Below are positions 36,121 through 48,754 of a stretch of 64,000 nucleotides of DNA, piece by piece. The position numbers were made by a program, and so were the translations under genes. Position 1 is the first letter of the stretch; each line of letters begins with the position of its first letter. The stretch comes from Crocodylus rhombifer (Eukaryota > Chordata > Crocodylia > Crocodylidae). Below the pieces are notes generated by a model. It saw only the letters and a program-made list of their open reading frames with translations. It had not been told where the DNA came from and did not search any database. The DNA lies in contig JAVSML010025229.1 of assembly GCA_038503035.1 (NCBI GenBank), positions 438,136 through 502,135 on the forward strand, written 5' to 3'.

Positions 36121-36466
36121 CCCACAAGCATGGGTTAGTTCTCACCCTGGACACTTCCTTCTTCCTTGGAAAGACCTGCCTTTCCATGCAAATAATTCCT
36201 TCTCCTGGGCCTCTCTCCTCACTTCATCTTTCTGTCCTGCTTTATTTCCTGGTCCACCAGTCAGCTTCTCCTCATTTACTCATTGACTGAGCCAGCTGTG
36301 GTCCCTTAGGCATGTGCCCCTATTACCAGCTGGCTAACTGATTTGGGCTGCAAGCCTGCAGCTTGTTACAAGGAAGTGCATAAGAAACAGAGCAGATTAA
36401 TCCATCTTCTGCCATACCTACCCAGTCACCACAAGTTGGTTACATCCCTAACTCTTGTATTTTATA

Positions 36467-36860
36467 GCTAGGGACCTACCAAAATCACCATTTCATGATT
36501 TTTGCAGACACTGTGATTTTGTGGGGGTCTGCAAAAAAGTGCAGGCTCCTTGGAAAAAAAAAAGTACCAAAAATAAAATGCTGGCTCCATCTGGGGAGCT
36601 AGCAGTCCTGACCATGCAGCCTGCCGGGGGGGAAGGGGGTGGGGGGGCTGCCAGCACAACAAGATGGTTGCAACCCTTTCCTCTTGCCACTGATTGGCTG
36701 CAAGAGCTGTCCCCACTCCTCTCCACCAATCAACATTGAGGAGAGGGGCCACATGACAGCCATCCACCAATCAGTATTGAGGGGAGGGGCCACATGACAG
36801 CCCTGACAGACAGAGGCTGGGCATATTGGCTAATCACAGGCAGGAGGGGGGCCCACTGCA
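36467..36860 (+). repeat. CCAAT-rich interspersed repeat, copy 2
   Basis: Begins 'tagggacctaccaaaatcacc', then an A-run, a 'ctggctccatctggggagct' block and several gattgg/ccaatca boxes. Includes a local tandem duplication of about 50 bp: 'ccaccaatcaacattgagg...ggccacatgacagcc' at about 36725 and again at about 36770. Homologous in inverse orientation to 3950-4300. Confidence 0.55.
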
Positions 36861-37089
36861 TTCGGCTTGTGAAAATGGCTGCTAGTTCCAGGATCTGCAT
36901 GTGAAATCAGCTGGCAGCCACCTTGAGTTCAATAGACCCCTATTCACAGCTTCTGTTGGGACTGTCCTTTTTGAACCCAGTCCTATGATTGCCACAGGTT
37001 GTTGGAGAGGCCAATGAGTTATACATGTTAATTATGAATACAGTTATTTCTTCCCCTCAACAAGTGGATTTTGAGTTCTGTCAGTGAGG

Positions 37090-37830
37090 CATCTAATATG
37101 TGCATTAGATAAACTTACATATATGGTACTAATAAGATGCCACATCGTACTAAGTCCAGTACTTCGGAGAAATCCAGATGAACTGACTCAGACTTGCCTT
37201 TATCATCTGATCTACAATCCTGTTGAGAGAGAAAAAAAGAGGTGTCTGACTGCACTTACTTTCCAGGAAACCATGTTGCCTGACATTAAAATTATTTTCA
37301 CCTCTCACTGTTTGGCAGAGTACTGATGAGCATTTCATCACTTTGCCAGTGGTTGAGAGTAGGCTAAGCTGTTAGCCTTACCCTGGTTTCTCTCTCTTAT
37401 TTTTTTACTCTTTTTGTGTATTGGATTTCCCTAGGTTTTTTTATATTTGTGGAAATTTGACTGTTCTATTTAAACTCTCAGGTATAAGTTATCTGGCCTC
37501 TTGATGTGAAAATATTTAATTTCAGCAGATGCTCTCGCATCCTATTTTATTATACACTCAAACATTCTAATCACTGTTGTGTGGGATGGATATATCTTCT
37601 TATTTTTTTAATACAGAACAGAGGTCTATTTTTCTGCATCACCACTTAATATTTCACCTAGCAATAGATGTATGCTTAATCTAGGGCTTTTTGTTTCTAA
37701 TATACTTAAAATGTCACCTTACTGTGTTTAACCCTCTTGACCACTGATAAATTATTCATTCCTTAACTTCCTTTATCAGCTGTCTCCATTCTTTAGCTGC
37801 TTTCACATCTCTTTTAATTAGCATATTTTT
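37090..37830 (-). mobile_element. Ancient CR1/L3-type LINE fragment
   Basis: Minus-strand RT-like landmarks survive as nucleotide words in the right order: 'ccaggaaaccatgttgcctg' (about 37262), 'ctcaggtataagttatctggcctc' (about 37479), 'aatacagaacagaggtct' (about 37611), 'tttctaatatactta' (about 37694). These resemble old CR1/L3 ORF2 read backwards. Very diverged; no long frame remains. Confidence 0.5.
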
Positions 37831-39985
37831 TGACTAGCATGACATTGTTAGAATTGTGGCTTTCTTGAGAAACTTACAGGATGTCCTCAAACAATTCCCA
37901 GTTTGCACTAGTACTGTACTTCCTACTTAAGTTATTTTATGCTGACAGTGGCTTTAAATAGAAAATGGAACTTTTAAAGTTCCAATAATATGCATTATGG
38001 TTGGTGCAATATTCTGTTTGCACAAAAAAAATGTTATCAGATAATGATGACTGGTTTGTTCCTAAGCAACCTAATTTTTATGTCAGCGATTTAACTCTTT
38101 TTTGATTGTCAGAATGACATCCAGTATTGATTTACACCTTGTTGGGTACTCAGCTTTTTGTGTTACAAACTTTTCATATATTGTTACTAGAAACTTTAAT
38201 GATGTTTTGCTACTGGCTGCATGATCCCCTCTTCCCTTTCCTCTCCCCACCCTGAATGTCACCCTTGATAAAGCACAGTTTTTCTTCCTGCACAATACAT
38301 ACACATTCTTAAGGAGCATTTTGTCTTGTTTTATAGTGAGATCTGATAGTCTGTAACCAATGTCCACCAATTCACCGCATGTAGTTTTATTAAGAAGAAC
38401 ATTACTCTGTAAGCATTCAAGGCTTTGTGATTTTTTTCTCACTCCCCCCCCACCTTAATTATCTGTGATGGCAGATAAAGCTTGTCAAGTCAGCCAGCTG
38501 TAACTATGCTAAAAGGTCTGAGTTTTAAATGGGTATACCTGGTAGGCAGTTAGGAGCCTCTCTTAAATCTGTGTTGTCTTTGCTTTGCTAGAGTGACTGA
38601 GGATAGATTTTCAATAGTGTGAGCAAACCTAATTTAGAAACCAAGCTGTCTGGGAATAACATGAACACAAACAGAATGATAATTCATTGCAGTCTTCTGA
38701 TTTTTAAGGCAATGCATGTGTTCATTTTACCAATGAATCAATTCTCTCTTGCTCTTGACATGCTGAGACTTTTTAATGGTAGCACATGAGAAGTTAGAGT
38801 GAGTCTATGAGTGATATAACATCCTTGGTAGGCCAGATTTACTTGGTGCTTAGAAGGCCCTGGTATAAAAAACTAGCCTAGGAGAAAGTGCTCCTAGGAT
38901 AATGTGTACAAGAGGGTACTGGGGTTAATACAAGATGAAAGTGCAGCATTTACTGGAAAATGGCCAAAGGCTTGGTATGTGGTACATGATCATCCCCTTC
39001 AGCCTGCCTTGAAAGGTCTGCATTGGAGTCAGTCCCCACCAGAATGTAATCATCCCCCTACATTTTGGCAAGTTCCTAGAAAATTACTAGAGGTGTTGCT
39101 TCTCAGGGAAATCCCCTCTGGGGAGCAGTAAATCAGACTAGCACATTAGAAATGCAGGCTAAGCCTTCTTGTCCCTGCATGAATGAATTTTGTCTTTGCT
39201 TGTAAACATGATTTTTTGGATGCCTGAACTTTCAAATGTGGCTTGCATTTTATACAGTATTTCAGAGCATTATTTCAATTTGGTGGCTTTCATAGACATT
39301 GACTGCTATCAGTAGTTTAGTTACAAACATACATAATTACAGAAGCAAAAGCATGTTATGTGACATTATGCTGTGAGTCCTGTGTTTCAGCAAAGCTCCT
39401 GTGGTGTTCCGAGTGTGCACCACCTTCTATCATTCATCCTCTGTACATAACAGGATTTCTACTGAAGACCCGGGCTCTCGCTAATCCCTTCATGTGAACT
39501 AAATAGATGTGTCCTATCAAAATGTTAGATCATATCTATGTGAGCAATGGTGCTATGACACCAAATGAAGCATGGATATAATCAGCTGCCATATGGTATG
39601 AACGATAACAGCCCCTCCTTATCCTTTCCCTCTCTAATACCAGTGTTCATCTTTCAATGGTATTTACACAAGGAAAAAACATTCTAACAAAAAATAATGG
39701 ATCGTCAGGTTATGGGCAGATCCAGGGGGTGTAGTTGCACCTCCTTGGCTGTGGTGTGTGTGCATAGAGAACTCTCTAACTTCATTGGCTTGTCACTGTG
39801 GCCACTGCTGGAGCCTGTGAACACAGGATGGACGCTGCTGAATTCAGTGGCAAGCAAAAGGATGGCAGGGCCCAGGAGTGGCAGCATTCACCACTTTGGT
39901 TCCAGAGCTGCAACAATGCAGGCTCCAGAAGCAGTTGCACTGATGAGACCGTGAGCTTGGACAACTTGGTCTGTGAGTGCTATAT
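37831..39985. other. AT-rich sequence, no gene seen
   Basis: The minus-strand frame 38083-38442 (119 codons) has no recognisable domain. Nothing else is supported. Confidence 0.5.
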
Positions 39986-40165
39986 AGTTGGGCTGTGCAA
40001 GTCTTCAGATGCCGCTTCAGATCTGGAGCCGCTTCAGCATCCGAAGTGGCACACCCGGATCGAATCGGGGTTTCAGCAATGATACCCAAAGCGGGTCGGA
40101 GCATCCAAAGCACTTCAGATCTGCTTTGGACCCACTTCAGCCATCTTGAGTCACAATTAGAAGAG
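39986..40165 (+). mobile_element. hAT-type terminal region ('ggnctgtgcaa' end)
   Basis: 'gggctgtgcaagtcttcagatgccgcttcagatc' is followed by repeated 'cttcag' and 'atccgaa' words. The same end occurs inverted at 42316 and in plus orientation at 40964. It may be a separate partial element or the outer end of a composite. Confidence 0.55.
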
Positions 40166-40963
40166 GGAGGGAGAGCAGGGGAGGGATGTGGAGTGGGGAG
40201 AGGGAGCGGGAGGTAAGACTGATGTCTATAGGTAGCCAGTGAAAAGGATTACTCCTTGGCTACCTTTCCAACGGCAGCATCTATGGGGTGGGACTAGAAA
40301 CAGCATAAAAGCCTCTGCAGCCCTTCTGTGCCTTTTGTAGCATGTTCACTGTCAGCAACTCTGTGAGAGAGGAACGCTCTGACTGAGCTTGCCTGCTCCT
40401 TTTCCTTCTTGCAAAGGAGCAGATAGTATTTAGCTTAGCTTAGCTTAGCTTAGCTATTCTATTCAATTATTATTGGTATTACAATTCAGTTTATTTCTTT
40501 GAATTTATATTTGCTCTTTTTTTTTTGGAAACTTTGCAAAAAGAAAGGTGTGTTTTCCCAGCCTGTGTGATCTATCGCTGTTCAGAGAGGCACAGTTTGC
40601 TTGCACGCACACACACATACACACACAGAGACCCACAATATAGAAAAAAATCACAGCAGAAGAAGACAGATATTCACAGCAGAAGAAGACAGACAGACAG
40701 ACAGCGCACAATTTTTACATAACCCTTAACACCGAAGCAAACATTCAAAGAAGGGGCCAGTGCATGCATGCAACAGAGGGAATAAAACGCACAATACAAA
40801 AGGATTCATATACACACCATGACCTTTTGAAGCATGGGAAAGGTCAATAGGAAGTATGCTGGAAGGACAGGTACCAGGTCTTCTGGCAGGGGAGGGAGAA
40901 GGGTAGGGGGAGAGCTAGAGTTGCAGGCCCCCCCCCAACACAGACGCATTCTATTCCTGAGCA
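40166..40963. other. Microsatellite-rich spacer
   Basis: Holds a TTAGC pentamer run (40430-40455), a CA tract near 40608-40626 and an AGAC tract near 40686-40703. No gene. Confidence 0.7.
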
Positions 40964-42316
40964 GTAGGTCTGTGCGAATTGGCAGCGACCCGATCCGACT
41001 TCGGATCCGGCTGCTTCGGATGCCAGGGATCTGATCTGATCTGGTGCAGGGGTTTGGGGAAAAATGTACCCCAAATTCTTGAAAGCAAAACTCGTGTCAC
41101 GTGTATGTGTTACATCACAGGGGGTAAAAACTGCAGGGGTGGTGGCTCTGGCTGAGACCACAAAGCCTACCAAGTTTCAAGAAGATCGATGCAGGGGTTT
41201 GGGGGGAATTGTACCTCAAGATGCGGACAAGCAAAACTTGTGACATGGGTGACATTGTGTGTGTTAAGGCACAGCAGGGTGAAAGCTGCAGGGATGGTGG
41301 GCCCTGCTGTGGCCATGTAGCCTGCTAGCTGTCAAGGAGATAGATGCAGGGAGGTTCTGGGGCCCTGCACCCCTAGCTGTTGACAGACAAAACTTGTGAC
41401 ATGGGTGCTTGTGCAACTGACTGTCTCTGTCTTGGGGCAGTTGATTGTCTGTATTGATTATTTCCTCTCCTTAGTCTCTGCTTTTGCAGGTGTTAATTGA
41501 TGGTAATTAACTGACTACATTAGCCAGCAACTGTGTATTGAGCTGATCCCTGAATGAATCATGATTGATTGGTAACTGGTAACACAGTAGCTTAGCAGCC
41601 AGGCCTGCAGTAGTGACTCTCATGGCCCAAGACACAGACAGTCAGTTGCACAAGCACCCATGGCATGAGTTTTGCCTGTCAGCAGCTAGAGGTGCAGGGC
41701 CTCAGAACCCCTGAACTAATCTCCTCAACAGCTGGCAGGCATCATGGCTGCAGCAGGGGCTACCATCCCTGCAGCTTCCATCCTGCTGCGCCTTAACACA
41801 CACAATGTCACCCACGTCATGAGTTTTGCTTGTCTGCAGCTTGGGGTGCAGTTCCCCCCAAACCCCTGCATCGATCTTCTTGAAACTTGGTAGGCTTTGT
41901 GGTCTCAGCCAGAGCCACCACCCCTGCAGTTTTTACCCCCTGTGATGTAACACATACACATGACATCAGTTTTGATTTCAAGATTTTGGGGTGCAATTTT
42001 CCCTGAACCCCTGCGCCAATTTTCTTGAAACTTGGCAGAATTCATGATCACAGCAGGGACTACAATCCCTGAATATTTCATCCACATCAAACACAAAGCA
42101 AAAAAGTTATAGATATTTCATTGATTGCCCATTATACCCTATGGCTAGATCTCCAAAGTGGCTCTGAAACTTTTCTGAAGCACTTCGAAAGCTCCAAACT
42201 ACTTCAGAAAGCCTATTGAAGCCAGTGCTTTGATCCAGACATGCTGCTTTGGACACTGAAGCATCCGAAGCTTCTCTGGATCCGAAGCTTCTTCTGAAGT
42301 CTTGCACAGTCCTACC
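40964..42316. mobile_element. Foldback hAT-type element with long inverted arms
   Basis: The ends read TAGGTCTGTGCGAA (left) and, reverse-complemented, TAGGACTGTGCAAGAC (right). Between them two arms of about 400 bp are inverted copies of each other: about 41040-41436 and 41626-42010. The unpaired centre is about 190 bp (41437-41625). Each arm is made of tandem units near 145 bp with 'caagtttcaagaagat', 'gcaggggtttgggg' and 'aaaacttgtgacat'. Flanking 8-mers CTGAGCAG and CCAAGCAA agree at five of eight sites, so the target duplication is uncertain. No coding frame. Confidence 0.72.
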
Positions 42317-42739
42317 AAGCAACCATGACATGAGTGCTGCCAGTGGAAGCCAGGAGGTGGGCGCAGTTCTGCACCTGACATCCCTGTACCTGCACCACCT
42401 TTGCTCAGTCCAGAAGCAGGCACCAGCAGTGGAATCACTGTCTCCCCCACCCCAATTTCAGCTCTCAGCGTAAGCCTCCCACTGCCAGAGGAGGAGCTGG
42501 AGCTGGAACCAGGGATGCTGAGTGCGCTGGCTCAAGCAATTCTGGGGACTGAAAGGGAATCAGAGTTTGTGCTCCACACCTCTCACGTTTCCCATAGACC
42601 CAGGTCTCCTCTGGAAAGCAGCACCTTGGAGGAGGCTGAGACTGTGAAGGCAAGTGGCTCAGCTGAGGCAGCTCCTCCTGCTGTTCAGCCTCAGCCTGCC
42701 GAGAAGGGGGAAAAGGCAGGATCCTCGCCCCCAACTAGA

Positions 42740-44060
42740 AGTGGGGTAGTAGTGTAGTGTGGGATCATTTTGAGGTGGCAGATGATCCCAGGTTTGCCAT
42801 CTGCCAGCACTGCTGAAGGCACATGAGCTGTGGCAAGGACATGAGACACTTCACCATGGCCATGCTGCTGCTTCTGAGGAGGCAGCACCCCCTTGCCCTT
42901 CTTGGTGCTCAGCCTGGCACCAGTGTGAGTGTGCTGAAAGGGAAGTCCCCCGCTTGCTCCAAAGCCCCCTTCCCCTCAAAGCAGAGGCAGGCCACCCTGG
43001 ACCAGTGGGGGCAAGATGGACAGAAAAGGGGGCGTGTTCCCAAGTCGAGCAAGATCACCCAGAGCATTGGGGAGATGAGCCCTTCTCCCTAGTTGAGTGG
43101 CCAGGGTTCAGGAGGTTCATAGCACTTCTGGCCCCATTTTACAAAGTGCCTGCACGCACCACCTTTAGCAGGGAGGCATGCAGGGAGTACTTGAGGGAGG
43201 AGCTGCACAAGGCAGGGCCACAAGTAGCCTTGCACTTCACCTCTGACATCTGGAGCAGCCGGGGTGGTGATGACGCCTAACTCTCCCTCATAGAGCACTG
43301 GTGTGAATAGTCAGGGCATCGGTGGGCTCTACTGCAACCTGAGGTCCTGGATGAGTCCCACACAGTAAGGGAGATCTTGGGGACCATGAACTGCATGGTG
43401 CAGGGGTGGCTCGTTGGGCAGGCCGAGCTCACCTGCAGGTTCATGGTCACTGACAATGTTGGCATCCGCTGTGTGGCACACAGGCTGCACTTAAAAGTGA
43501 GGAATGCCTTGGAGGGGGACAGGGTGCTGCCACCATACTTCTACAAGCCAGCTGATTTTGAAATGCAGGAAAGTGACGGGCTACTTCCACCACAGCTTCA
43601 AGGAGGGTAAGATGCTGTGAGAGAAACAGGCAGAGCTGAGCATCCTGCCACACAAAATCATGCAGGATGTGGAGACTCAGTGGAACTCCACATACCTGAT
43701 GCTTGAAAGGCTGGTGGAGAAACAGAAGGCCATCCATGAGATGGCCTTGCTTGGGGAGATTGGGATCAGTGCCCCCCTGAACAGAGCTGAGTGAGGTAGC
43801 ATCTCCCAGATTTTGCTGGTCCTCAAGCCCTTCCTCAAGGCCACCGAGACCCTTAGCACTGGTGATACCCTCCTCAGCCAGGTGAACCCCCTAGTGAGGG
43901 AACTGGAGAACCAAATGGAGAAGTTCCAGGGGATCAATGTTCCTGGCTGGGGCAGGCCGCTGTCACCAGATGTCCAGGCACTGGTGAGGCAGCTGAAGGA
44001 GGGCATTAGGAGACTGCTGGATCCCTTGCAATCCAGTACAGTCCACATGTTGGCAGGCAT
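42740..44060 (+). pseudogene. hAT transposase, ZBED type, broken
   Basis: Pieces of a hAT transposase follow one another on the plus strand. A BED-type zinc finger begins with VWDHFEV and CQHC (Cys codons 42802 and 42811) and has a following His region near 42847. A TSDIWSS block (about 43235) matches the first catalytic Asp region. VTDN (about 43446) with CVAHRLHL (from 43470) matches the second Asp and C-x-x-H region. QWNSTYLMLERL (from about 43678) is the conserved insertion-domain block. At least two frame changes and several stops break it. The C-terminal dimerisation domain is missing, and Penelope sequence begins at about 44459. Such transposases cut and paste hAT elements; this copy cannot. 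Confidence 0.85.
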
Positions 44061-44458
44061 GTAAGACCTGAGGGTGAAGGGGAGCATGTGGGAAGAACAT
44101 GTCCCTGCTGAGCTCATTCCCCTGCCAGGACAAACTTGGAGGTATGGGATTGGGGCAATGGGGAAGGAGGATGCCCCAGATCCTGGGCATGACCACTAAA
44201 ACTGCTCCCTGCCAGGGTAAGGGAGGCCGGGTGGGACTGCTAGTGGCACGGCAGCCCTGTAAACGCCAGGACCAACAATCCCCTGGTGAAAGGCGAGTAG
44301 GAGGCATCCAGCTAACGCACGCTCAACAAAGTCATGGCTGGGGAACTCCCAGACCTGTCATGTCTTTGACAGGCCTTATGCTTGCTGGTTGCAGTGCAGT
44401 TGTGGGGCTCCTGGTGAGCTCAGCTTAGCTGCCTGGGATGCCAGCTTTAGGATTGAAA

Positions 44459-45020
44459 ACCTATTTGTCAGGCTGAGGAAGTACCTGCAGGTGGTCCTGG
44501 ATGGAAGGAATAGTAAAGAAACCAGAGGCTGGCCTGGCCCACAATGCAGGCAAGAAAGCCAGTCAATAAAAATGGAAATGGAGGCATCGGAGGGGAGGGA
44601 CAGTCTAGGTGGGGAGTAGGGCAGAAAGGGGGATGCAGCAATGCAGGTAAAAGTGCAGAGGTGCTTGGGGTGTCAGATGTCCGGCAGGTTGCAGTGTGCC
44701 AGAACTCCACTGTCTATACTGAGTCATGAGTTTCTGTACCTACTACCTAGGAGACTGATGAAGTAGAGCTCATAGGCCCAGCTCTGAAATTGGTTTGCAT
44801 TGTAATTTGTTCCCTCTCAGGATCAGGCCTGAGAGACTGGAACCAGAGTTTGATTTTGGTGGGGAATGTGCCCCCACAGGTATTTGGGTTTTGTTGTTTT
44901 TGATAGGTTCTGGTGTGCAGTTTGTGGGGGTACTGGAGGTAGTTGGCAGGTTTTGTGTTTTGAGCTGTAGTAAGTTGGCTTCAGTTCTGGTGATGAGGTT
45001 AGGTGCTTGTTTGAATGTAC
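44459..45020 (-). mobile_element. Penelope-like element fragment, copy B
   Basis: Starts with 'gtcaggctgaggaagtacctgcag' and 'caggcaagaaagccag', the same words that open the interior of the complete copy (52500-52590). The minus strand encodes a GIY-YIG-domain remnant, with KTQIPVGAH matching NTQLPVGAH in that copy. Much shorter and more decayed. Confidence 0.75.
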
Positions 45021-45578
45021 AAACCACAATTACCCTCTCTACTGGTAATTCCTATGTACCTCTTTGAAGCTACTGAATTTAGGATTGTAACTGTTCTTAA
45101 TTACATTGTCAGACTTGAAGCACGAATATTATTGCTCTACCATGATTTTAATGATAGAGCAATAATATTACCTATTAAAAAATTGGTGATTCAGGTCCCC
45201 TGAGATGCCTCAGCCTGGGACAGAGTTTCCAGCTGTCCCTCACTGAGGACAGCCCTGTGAATGGAAGCAATTTATGAACAAAGTCAAGACAAATGGTAGT
45301 GAGATAAAAGGCATAAACAGGCAAGGCCCCTGCATTTAACCATGGTATTTCTTAGGAACTCTGAAAATCTCCTTACTCATAGGATGCTCGCTTGTAGGGA
45401 ACTATTTACAAATGAAATCTGGCTTGTGGCAAATGGATGCGTCTCAGCTCTGCTATTCACTGCAATACTTTGCACTTGAGCAAGATTCTCATGTTTACCC
45501 CCTAAGCCAACACACCAGCATGCTCATGAATTCAGGATCACTCCTGTCTTGCTTATCAGCTTTTATGCTGCCCTTATG
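45021..45578. other. Unique sequence, no gene seen
   Basis: A short inverted pair 'attattgctctaccat' / 'gatagagcaataatatta' lies near 45128-45170. Otherwise nothing is recognised. Confidence 0.45.
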
Positions 45579-45582
45579 CTTG

Positions 45583-47064
45583 TGTAGCAGGCTTGCCTTC
45601 TGGAGCTTGGGTTGAGTCCCAAGGCTTGAAATCTTGCTGTTTTGATTGGTGGAGTCCATCTACCAATCAGGAAGCAGCAAGAGGAGTTAAGTCATGCCCC
45701 TGTCCTGAGGGGAGGGGGAGAGGAGTTCCCCCCACTCCAGGACCTGATTGAAGACTGCAACACTCAGGTCTGGAAGACTTCAGGGGCGGAGCGCTTGAGT
45801 GTATAAAAGGACCTGCATGCCCAACATGAGGGAACACATCTGGGAGACAGAAGAGAGAAGAGCGGGGCTTAGAAGAGCTGAGGAGAGCTGCTCAGCAGGG
45901 CGAAGCAGTAGTCCAGAAGCACCCCTGAAGACTTCCATCAGCGGGGAATGGTGGACAGCTCCAGTAGCTAGGCTCTCAGTGTGCAGCATGGTGCACAGCA
46001 TCCAGACCCTGGGAGCTGCGTGAGGCGGCTCGGGTCTGCAACCTCTGGCGTGTGGCCAGAGACACGGAACAGACACAGAACAGTGCACAGAGTAGGACCT
46101 TTGGAGCACTTGGGCGTCTCAGGTCCTCAACCCCGGAATGAGGCTGGGACCTCGGTGCAGGAGGCGCTGCGCGGAGGGTCCAGGAGTGGACCGAGCCTGG
46201 TGCTGTATGAGGCAGCCCAGGCCTCCGACACATAGCAAAAGGTTGAGTCCAGGGAGCCAGATGGTGCTTGAGCTACTGAGCCAGCAGACTGGGCCGAGCC
46301 AGAGGCACCAGAAGCCCTGAATAGCCTGGGAGCCGTGAGTTGCAGGGAAAAGAGGATTCCCACAGGGGAGGGGGAGTCCCCCTTGGTTAGTTAAAGGATC
46401 CTGAAAGTGGAGGTCCCACTGGGAGGGCCCCCCTAAAGTTACCAGCTTCATTGTAGGACTTGGGAAAAACCCAAGGGCATTGGGGTTTACCCTTGGGATT
46501 AAGTTTATCTTTGGGGTTCTTGCGCCATTAGTGTGATGGCATGCCTTATTTTGTGAACTCTCATGTTTGTAAATTAGCAGATAAGTAGAGTCCTAGGGCT
46601 CTGCTGGGACCCCCTGTTGCTATTATTTTGCCTGTTGTTTACTTGCATTTATTTGTGGCTTATTTATTCACCCATACTTATCTGTAGTTTATCTGTTGGC
46701 TATCTGTGTTTAATCTGGGGTTTATCTGTTTCAGATCAGATACTTACCTGTGACTTACCTGTATCTGGAGCACTGGTATAAGGTTTTATATAATTTACCC
46801 AGAGGGTATTGTTTATGTTGTTTGTTTAGATATCTTATAAATATATATATATTGTACATATTATTATATTCATGTTCCTTTCCCTTGTGATAAGTTAATG
46901 TAAATAAATTTGTATATAGTTAAGTTCCCTGACTGTCCTGGCCTGGTTCTATAGGGACGGAGGGAAACTGAGCAGTCTGCAGTTCTCTGCCTCAGCACAC
47001 CTGCCAGCTAATAATCCTGTTCAATTGGAGATGAGGAGTATATACCCAAGTTACCTGGGCTACA
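45583..47064 (+). mobile_element. Solo LTR, family B (1,482 bp)
   Basis: Begins TGTAGCAGG and ends GGGCTACA, an inverted terminal pair TGTAGC...GCTACA. Target duplication CTTG is present at 45579-45582 and 47065-47068. An 'accaatcagg' CCAAT box near 45662 precedes a TATA box (tataaaag, 45802-45809); AATAAA lies at 46903-46908. This order (U3 with CCAAT and TATA, then a poly(A) signal) is LTR architecture. The long distance from TATA to poly(A) (about 1.1 kb) implies an unusually long R region or extra sequence. Confidence 0.85.
45802..45809 (+). promoter_or_regulatory. TATA box of solo LTR family B
   Basis: tataaaag about 140 bp downstream of a CCAAT box inside the LTR. Activity is not shown by sequence. 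Confidence 0.55.
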
Positions 47065-47068
47065 CTTG

Positions 47069-48477
47069 CAAGACTCTGTACTTAGAGGATATACAGTTAG
47101 GTTCCCAAAGGTGCTTTAAGTACAAAATGTATGCTTGAGTGCACGCTGTGGTACCTGCATGCACCAATGAATGCAGTACTTGATAGCAGTGACCTGTTTG
47201 CTATGCACATGCAAATTTTGCAAACAGAATTCAAACATTTTATTTTGAAAATTTGACCAAAGTGTTGTAAAGGCAACCACTCTGGAAGAACTACAGTTGT
47301 AAAAAACTGAATTCAATTTCACAGCTACACCTGTATTTTCTGTTGCTGGAATTTACTATACAGCTAATATATATCGAAAAGGGTATTTATGAAAGGATCT
47401 GTATATGTTGTATTGTAAGGAGCCATTCCATAATAGTAAATAATCAGTAGATTTAGTTTTTCTAACCCTTTAAGTACTCTATGGAGGAAAACTTTCCAGG
47501 CCTATTAGCTATGTCCTTCTGCAACAAATAGGCAGAAGTTCAGGAAAATCCAAATGGGAGAGTGCTGATCTATTTTGTATTTAACCTGTGTAATAAACCC
47601 TACGAGTGTGTGTCACCACTGCACAAGCAGAACAAATATTATTTTCTTGTTTGATAACTTAGAAATTTGAATCTTTTTAGACCTCAATTTTATTCCTAAC
47701 TAGACATTGTGACTAAGTACAGACATTTGGGAGCATTAGAGGGAGGTTAAATGATTCAAAATGGTTGCCCAATATCAGGTAAGTCAGGATGGGAGGGCTA
47801 GCTGAGGGGTTGGGGGCCCAGGAGGCTGGAGGGGGATGGGGGATGGTGTTGGGGGATTGAGGGGAAGCGTGACTTGCAGGTGGGGTGGGGGGGCAGGTAC
47901 ATCCCACATGTGGGATAGGGAAGGAGGGGGTGTGACCCACAGGTGGGGAGGCAGGCATGACCTGTGGGTGGGGTAGGGTCCCCCCAGAGAACCTACACCC
48001 CCAATCTCTACTACTCCTTCTTCCAGAGGGACTTACTTGCTTGGCTCCAGAAGCAGCGAATGCTGATAAAAGCGGCTACACCTGGAGCAGCTTGTGGGAT
48101 GCAGGTTGAGAGGGCTACTTGCAGGGTGGGGAAGCAAGGGGCTGGGAAGAGGCAAAAAATAAACCAATGCGGGGGGGACGGGGGAGAGAAAAGAGCAGCT
48201 CCAGAGCTGGGGTCAGTGGCTGGTTTTTCCCAGCCTGGGATCTCTGCAGGGGAAGTGAACAGAAGTTCTATGTACTGGTTTGACCTAAATTGAAAAAGTT
48301 TAATACTACATAGATCCAAGTTTATCTTAAACTGGATTCTACAATTTTTAGACCAATTTGTGTGTATGGAACTTCTGTTCAGCCACAAGTTTAGACTGAT
48401 TGCTGAGACCAAGTCTGTAAGTGTAAGGTTGGCACCAGGACAAGCTAGGTTTAAATTGGGTGAACATTTTGAATCCG
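47069..48477. other. Unique sequence with a G-rich low-complexity patch
   Basis: About 47780-47990 is G-rich ('ggtggggtgggg', 'aggtggggaggcagg'). The rest is AT-rich without recognisable genes. Confidence 0.5.
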
Positions 48478-48704
48478 ATTTTGTAGCCCTGTGGGGTCAG
48501 GCCAACTCTCAGGATCTCAATATTGTGCTGGTAGACAGGAGGGTGTGACACAATTGCACATATACAAACACACAGATCAATTAGGGGCATACACACACAC
48601 ACTACCAGCTCAGGCACATATACATCCAAACCACCAATTCAAGCATGTACACTATATAGCCCAAAAGTTAGACACAGATCACTAATTTGTATATCATTCA
48701 CACA

Positions 48705-48754
<50 letters not shown>

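Noticed and set aside
35640..36290. Overlapping frames of 110-170 codons on both strands
   Set aside because: No domain recognised; they coincide with a GC-rich patch next to a hAT-like end.
40430..40455. TTAGC pentamer run as a telomere-like repeat
   Set aside because: The unit is five bases (TTAGC), not the TTAGGG vertebrate telomere repeat, and the run is short.
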